In this document: one piece after another, positions 58,139 to 64,000 of the stretch
Layout: every line of letters starts with the position of its first letter
How positions within the stretch are numbered: position 1 is the stretch's first letter
DNA from: Nageia nagi
Taxonomy: Eukaryota; Pinophyta
DNA length: 64,000 nt
Direction: 5' to 3'
NCBI GenBank assembly: GCA_050084985.1
Contig: JBITNC010000001.1
Span: 112,840,001 to 112,904,000 of the forward strand
Made by a program: the position numbers and the translations under genes
The notes under the pieces: model-generated
Told to the model about the DNA's origin: nothing
Databases searched by the model: none
Seen by the model: only the letters and a program-made list of their open reading frames with translations

Positions 58139-58830
58139 TTATTCATATTAATATTTGGAAGGTTTTATTAATATTTGAATAATGGATTCAATTTAATATT
58201 TAAATGTTTTAATTTATATTTGAATAGTTGATTCAATTTAATATTGAAAGATTTTAATTTATATTTGAATAGTTGAGTTTTTTTTTTGTTATGGTAGAAA
58301 AGAGGGGGTTTTTATATAAGGCCCCAAAACCTATAAAAATTCATCTCTGACAATCCACATTAATACAAAATAGTATTAGTTTATTTTTTTACATACAACA
58401 AACATATGGTGATGCCTATAGTACTACTATACTCTAGTTACCCATGATATTTTACTACATAGTGGGGGTATAGCCCAGATACGCATACACCATTTTCCTC
58501 CCCACCTAATGTACTAGGAATAATTGATTCAATTTATATATTAAAAGGTTTGATTTATATTTGAATAGTTGATTCAATTTAATATTTGAAAGGTTTTGAT
58601 TCATAGTTGAATAGTTGATTCAATTTAATATTTGAAAGATTTTGATTTATATTTGAATAGTTGATTCAATTTAATATTTGAAAGGTTTTGATTAATAGTT
58701 GAGTATTTGATTCAATTTAATATTGAAAGTTTTTGATTAATAGTTGAATAGTTGGGTTAATTTAATATTTGAATGGTCTTGATCAATATTTGAGGTATTG
58801 GGTTAATTTAATATTTGAATGATTATTCCA
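58139..58830. repeat. Tandem repeat, about 46-bp unit, roughly ten copies
   Basis: Units follow TTGATTCAATTTAATATTTG, AAAGGTTTTGATTTATA and TTTGAATAG. Later copies shift to GGGTTAATTTAATATTTGAA. The array is interrupted by a 241-bp insertion at 58277-58517. Confidence 0.88.
58277..58517 (-). mobile_element. SINE-like or truncated LINE insertion in the tandem array
   Basis: Unlike the array around it. Its left end is a T-run (minus-strand poly-A tail), and it is flanked by GAATAGTTGA (58267-58276) and GAATAATTGA (58518-58527), a 10-bp target duplication with one mismatch. The minus-sense 5' end TAGTACATTAGG resembles a pol III A box at most positions, but I could not find a B box. No coding. 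A SINE or a 5'-truncated LINE both fit. Confidence 0.6.
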
Positions 58831-61050
58831 TTTGGATATTAAAGGATCATTCTTATATAATTAAATTGTTGGATACATAAGAAATAAATAGGAAAGATTT
58901 ATTTATGGAAATGGTATATATCTAATTTTGGATCATATTTTTGCATAGTCATATGTAATAAATGATAAAATACAAACCATTCATGTGGCTGATATAAGAG
59001 TTGAAGGATGTTGAACCTAGGTAGTCATCATTGTTGATGTGAATATGATAAAAGCTTATAAGATTGCATAATATGTGAAAACCCTCATGTTTAATCAAAA
59101 GTAGAGGAAAGTATTTTATAATGTTTGGATAATAATGTACATATCATATTTATTTTAATACGTAAAATATTATATTGAGAAGTGAATGCTAGCATAATAG
59201 TTGATATAGTCAATATTAATACTAGTATAGGTTGATTTTGAGAGATCAATACTAATGCTAGTATAGCATTGATATCACAAGGTCGATGATGTAGTGAGTA
59301 ATGCTTGATTATGAATTACTTAATTTATTTAATTTTGAGAATGGATAAATAAATAGTGAAATATTATTTGTTACATATTTATTGATGCGTATGTAAATAA
59401 ATAGTGAAGTAATATTATTAATGAATAGATAAATTATCTATTGATATGTGAATCTAATTTAGTATTAAACTACTTGATAAGAAATATACCAATAATTTAG
59501 TGTAGTATTGTTTATAAATCATTTTTATTGATAGAATGAAACATAGAGTATGTTTAACAGAGAGAAGGAAATGTGAAACCTTGAGAAGGGGTTTAGTGGG
59601 TCCTTTATGGGTAAGCTATAATGCCATATTAGTTATTGTACTTAAGACCTTGTCTTGAACTTAAGACCTTGTCTTGATGTGTGTAGGTATTAATTATGAG
59701 AAACTTCTAGGTGAGTTAATTCCTTACTTTGGCCATTAAACATAACTATAGTAAGGTGATCATTCTTAATCGAGTTAGGACTAGGAGAGTCGAGGAGGAC
59801 TCATCATTCAAGATGTGGTGATGAGCCATTTCTCAAAGATAGAAAATGGTAGTACCAAGAATGGGGTTTTGACTCCATTATTGATATTTCTATAATTTAA
59901 TACAAGTGTGGTGGTATTGGTCTTGATGAATTCATGGGTAGATAGATTCATCAATCATCAAGGCATACACTATATCAACATTAAGAGATACCATGGTTTA
60001 AGATCTAATCTAGTATATTAGACAAGGGATATGCATAATTTTCTAAGAGTTAGAAAATTAAACCATAGTATTAGAGCCTTCATAAACATTTTCCATGTTA
60101 TAGGTTAAGTGAAAAATAGGAAGATCATGTATATGAAAAGGGCATATTCCAATAGAGTGTTAGGAATTAAACTCAAAACATGGGAATATTAATCACCTTT
60201 TAACCCTTGGGTGGTTGTTTGTAGTGATAACGGACCAAGTGGATATGTCTCATAGTTGCCATATGTTAATGGTTCTCAAACTTATCACCCTTTTAAAAGG
60301 TAAAAAAATATATTGTAAAAATTGGAGCATGACATCAACTTTGTTCTAGAAGCCCTAAACCAGTAATTTAAAAATACAAATCCAAAAAACTTATGCCCTT
60401 TTCTCCATGTAAGGTAAAAGTTAAAGTGAAAAGTTTAATGGATTGCAATGATTTTAGGGTATGCAAGGAGTGGTTGTATGAGAAACTTTTTCAAGGGATG
60501 CCAACCATTTTTACCACTTCAAGGATGGATAATGTTCATATGGTAAGTACTAATGATTAATTAAATGATGTTTATCATGAATATGTAATGAATATTTTTC
60601 TAGAAAATTATTTATTTTAGAAATTAAGCAATTAAAAAGTGCAAAATCCAAAAAAAAAACTTATTCTTTTTCCCCATGTAAGCTAAAAGTTAAAGTGAAC
60701 GATATGACATGTAATCTAGTTTTGAAATATCTCAAATTGCTAACATCTATTGTAAGATTTGTTAGATTTAATGTAGTCTCCATGGAGCTATTATTTTATA
60801 AAAATTATGATTAAGACAGATTCAATTCCTTCATAGATAGCTTTCAACATAAATTTTTTACTATTCGTATGTTACCTCAAAAGTAAATAGTACATAGAAA
60901 ATGGAATTGATTTGTTTCAAACTAGATTCAATAACCTTTGTAAGTATTCTTCTTATATCTTCAAATTTTGTATATTTTAAATGGGGTATGGACACTCTTA
61001 GACAAATAAATAGATGTGAGTTTATTTCACATGAAATTATGATAACAACA
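58831..61050. other. Non-coding spacer with dispersed repeats
   Basis: AT-rich. It has a 19-bp tandem duplication ACTTAAGACCTTGTCTTGA near 59640-59680. Two copies of the dispersed repeat lie at 60346-60430 and 60610-60790, the latter being the uninterrupted target-site paralog of the 44.5-49.7 kb copia element. No recognisable gene. Confidence 0.5.
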
Positions 61051-61059
61051 CTAATATAT

Positions 61060-61860
61060 ATGTATTGAAATTGTGGAAGCATTAAGAAAGAGATTAAAAA
61101 ATACTTGAATGTTGTTTTCATTAGACATATAGATTATTCAAAATGGATGGATAACATCATTCCTATCACCAAACCTAATGGAGATATAAGAATTTACATT
61201 GATTTTAGAGATATTAATATTACTTTCCAAAAAGATGATTTCCCATTGAAAAATATTGATATGATTATGGATAGTATTATTAGTCAATATTCTCGAGATA
61301 TAATCAGATTCTAATCAATCTGAATGAACAAAGTAGGATAAATTTTACTACACCATGGGGTAATTTTTATTGTAAAGTTATCCCTTTTGGAATAAAATAT
61401 GCATGAGAAACTTGTCAACATATAATGATTACTATGTTTCATGAACATATATATAAATTAATAGAGGTGTACATTGATGATATCTTGGTCAAACCAAAGC
61501 AAGGGTAGGCTCATCTGCAGCTTAAAGGAAATGTATTTGGGATTCTCAAAAAAGTATAATCTTATATTAAAACCTCAAAAATGTGCTTTTAGTGTTACTT
61601 CAAAAAAATTGCTAGGCTTTATGGTTTCCAAGAGAGGAATTGTAGTAGACCCTAAAAAGGTGAAGGCTATTATTAGTATGTCACGTACCAAAAATCTCAA
61701 ATAGTTAAGAAATCTCCAAAGTAAAATAAATTCAGTAAGAAGGTTCATTTCTCAGCTTGGTTTTAAGTGCATGTCATTCACTCATTTGTTTAAGAAATAT
61801 GTAAATTTTGTATGGGATGAAAAATTTCAAAATGCATTTGAAGATATCAAATAATACTTG
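61060..61860 (+). pseudogene. Gypsy reverse transcriptase (Tat-like)
   Basis: RT begins at about 61090 with LNVVFIRHIDYSKWMDNIIP, then ITKPNGDIRIYIDFRDINI and KDDFPLKNIDMIM. A frameshifted part has TPWGNFYCKVIPFGIK near 61360. EVYIDDILVKPK at about 61465 is the catalytic motif. YNLILKPQKCAFSV with KLLGFMVSKRGIVVDPKKVK ends at 61680. It differs from the RT at 4.1-4.9 kb in its motifs and domain order. There is one frame change near 61320 and several stops. The upstream protease and gag are missing. Confidence 0.82.
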
Positions 61861-62810
61861 CTCAACCTACCTATCTTGGTTCCTATGGATTTTAACAAAG
61901 AAGTATATCTCTATATAAGCCACATTGTATACCTTGGGGACAATGTTGTGTCAGCAAGATGATGACAAGAAAGAAAGAGCCATATACTACCTCAACAAGA
62001 CTCTCTTAGAATATGAAACAAGGTACACACACATGGAAAAACCTTATTTTGATATTATATTTTTTATTGAATAATCAAAGCATTATTTTTTACATTATAC
62101 TACAAATATTATCAACCCTATTAATCCACTTAAATAACTCATAGCTAAGCAACACCTATCATGCAAAGTAGCTAAATGGTTGTTATCATTGCAATAATTT
62201 GATATAAATATAGTAAAGAAAAAATTGATAAAGGATAAATAAATTGCAAATATCATTGTAAAATTCCTCCAAAATGATGAAATTATTTATCTATGAAGAA
62301 TTCTCAAATGATTATGATCAGTACGATCCACCTCAGTAGCATAAATGTCATGAAGTGGAGCACCCACACCATTATAGAGATAAGTGAGAGATCCTAGATT
62401 AGTTTGTGCACTTTGTAGAGGAAAAACCAAGGATTGGATGTTGTATTTTGATGGTTTAAAATGCACATATGGAGAAGGGAAAGGTATTATATTATTTTTA
62501 CCTTCAAATGATGTTATTCTATGGCATACAAGCTTATATTTGAGTACATTGATAATATGGTAGTATTTGAGGCATCAATCCTGGATTTGAAAGCAATTAT
62601 TCTTATCAAAGTAAAATATTTGGAATATATATGGTGATTCATAACTTGTTATTAACCAAGTTAATGATATATAATACCAAAGATGAGAAATTACATCAAT
62701 AAACATTAGTGGTTGTTGAACTTATTCATCAATTTTATAATTACACTATTAAAAATATCCCAAGAAAAAATAATAGATATGGGAAATGGTAAATATTGCC
62801 TCTTTAGCTC
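61860..62810 (+). pseudogene. Gypsy RNase H and archaeal-type RNase H
   Basis: The normal RNase H remnant spans about 61860-62240 (PMDFNKEVYLYISHIVYL, later KQHLS-type positions in decay). An archaeal-type RNase H follows at 62425-62770: WMLYFDGLKCTYGEGKGIIL, a decayed EYEAL region, YGDSxLVINQVND near 62630 and IKNIPRKNN near 62755. This is the usual Tat-group position between RNase H and integrase. Confidence 0.65.
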
Positions 62811-62989
62811 CTATTGAGGTAGAAGATGAGGAAACAATCCTCAAGATCAAGAAACTAGGCACACCATATTATATGAATAATGATAGTGATATGGAGGTAT
62901 GTTGTGTTACTCAAGAAGGAATTTCTCTAGTATGGTATATTTAGATTTATAATTACTTAAAAAGATCAAACAATTCTACAACATTTTGA

Positions 62990-63729
62990 TATAAATAAGA
63001 AAATAAGTTAAAAAGGACAACCCTCAAGTATATTATCATTAATGAGGTATTGTATAGGAGGTAATTTGATGGGGCCTTTTTGAGATGCCTCACACATCAT
63101 GAAACTACAACATCACTTGAACAAGTACATAAAGATCTATGCAGGGGTATTTATTTGTAAAAGTGCTACCTAATAATCTCTTGCATATGGGATACTATTG
63201 GCAATCCATGGAAGAAGATTGTAAGACTCATGTAAAAGTTTACCTTCAATGTTAAAAGCATTAAAATTTAGAGAAGACACCAGTATAGGAACTAAATATA
63301 GTTGTTTCACCATTACCTTTCACAATTTAGGGTATTGATTTGATTTCTTGATTAATCCTCATTCAAAATATGAGCATAAGTTCATTAATACATCTACAAA
63401 ATACACTACAAAATGGCTAAAAGGTTGCACCAATGAAATCAGTAATGCAATAAAAGATCATCAAGTTCTTGATTGAAAATATTATACTAATATTTGGTGT
63501 TTCAAAATAGTTGATCATGGAAAATGGATCAAATTTTAAAGGTAAGGACATGAAAACCTTTGTAAAAAGTTTCATATTACTCAAAAGATCTCTTCTATTT
63601 ATTATCCTATGGAAATGGTCAAGCTAAAGCATCAAATAAGATAATCAAAATTATTTGGTCAAAAATATGGGATAGATACAAAAGAGATTGGAATAAGCAA
63701 TTACCTTATTAACTTTGGGCATATAGAAT
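62990..63729 (+). pseudogene. Gypsy integrase, cut by an LTR
   Basis: A decayed H2C2 region lies around 63090-63260, and a catalytic-core remnant has STKYTTKWLKGCTNEIS near 63390. The VDHGKWIKF segment near 63510 corresponds to the DNG motif, and SSIYYPMEMVK near 63590 to the YYPQxNGQ motif. The reading stops at 63729, where an LTR begins. Stops and frameshifts are frequent. Confidence 0.65.
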
Positions 63730-64000
63730 TGTTGGAATGTATAATGCATTATTGTAAGGTATCTTTATGTAATCCACTTAAAGGTATCCTATATACCTTA
63801 AGCCTAGATACCTTTTAAATATTTATGAATAAAATAATGTAACTTATCCTACACTCCATTTCATGAGCATGCCCATTGGGTAAAAGGGTGATGTATATCA
63901 TGAATTTGTAAAATGGTTAAAAGAGTGATCCAAGGAAGGATTTTGGCCTATAAATAGAGGGCCCTCTCCTTAAGATTACTCAATAAAATTTGTAAAAATG
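63730..64000 (+). mobile_element. Start of an LTR, running off the right edge
   Basis: Begins TGTTGGAATGTATAATGCAT, similar to the start of the LTRs at 32780-33311 and 43213-43735 (minus sense TGTTGGAGTAAATAATGCAC). It has a TATA box TATAAATAG at about 63952 followed by a GGGCCCTCTCC stretch. It interrupts the gypsy integrase reading, so it is a younger insertion of a related copia family. Confidence 0.65.

Overview
This 64-kb window looks like intergenic DNA from a very large, AT-rich plant nuclear genome. I find no host gene, rRNA, tRNA or CRISPR array. Nearly all recognisable coding sequence belongs to plant Ty1/copia and Ty3/gypsy LTR retrotransposons and one CACTA (En/Spm) DNA transposon. 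All are broken by stops and frameshifts. The heavy decay, frequent CAG/TGG-to-TAG type stops, nested insertions and strong AT bias suggest a slow-turnover genome with long-term cytosine methylation, such as a gymnosperm. Welwitschia is a known extremely AT-rich example. The species is an inference only.

Layout. 1-2.07 kb: 5' end of a minus-strand gypsy element (gag, PBS, LTR), then an (AT)n run. 2.2-6.7 kb: plus-strand gypsy pol in the order protease, archaeal-type RNase H, RT, RNase H, integrase. 7.2-11.0 kb: a very long unrecognised decayed ORF, followed by a tandem repeat able to form hairpins. 12.9-21.5 kb: a second minus-strand gypsy element of the family seen at 1-2 kb. A 5.2-kb copia copy truncated at both ends sits inside it, flanked by a 154-bp direct duplication of host sequence.

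21.95 to about 32.7 kb: a CACTA transposon with subterminal repeat arrays, a multi-exon minus-strand accessory gene, a telomere-like AT-rich satellite and a multi-exon plus-strand TNP2-type transposase gene. 32.78-43.74 kb: a minus-strand copia element with matching LTRs and a TATGT target duplication. Nested in it is a complete gag-only (TR-GAG-like) element at 39.70-42.48 kb with a TATAA target duplication. 44.53-49.70 kb: a minus-strand copia element, for which an uninterrupted paralog of the target site lies at 60.7 kb. 51.75-57.89 kb: a plus-strand copia element related to the one at 15-20 kb. 58.1-58.8 kb: a tandem array interrupted by a SINE/LINE-tail-like insertion. 61.05-63.73 kb: a plus-strand Tat-like gypsy pol in the usual order RT, RNase H, archaeal RNase H, integrase, cut by the start of a further LTR at 63.73 kb.

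No autonomous, intact element remains. The closest to intact is the copia copy at 16.2-20.1 kb, which stays in one frame for 3.87 kb with only in-frame stops, six of seven being TAG. The most informative observations are structural: the 154-bp duplication around that copy, the nested insertions with readable target duplications, the empty-site paralog, and the divergent two-gene CACTA element with a telomere-like spacer.
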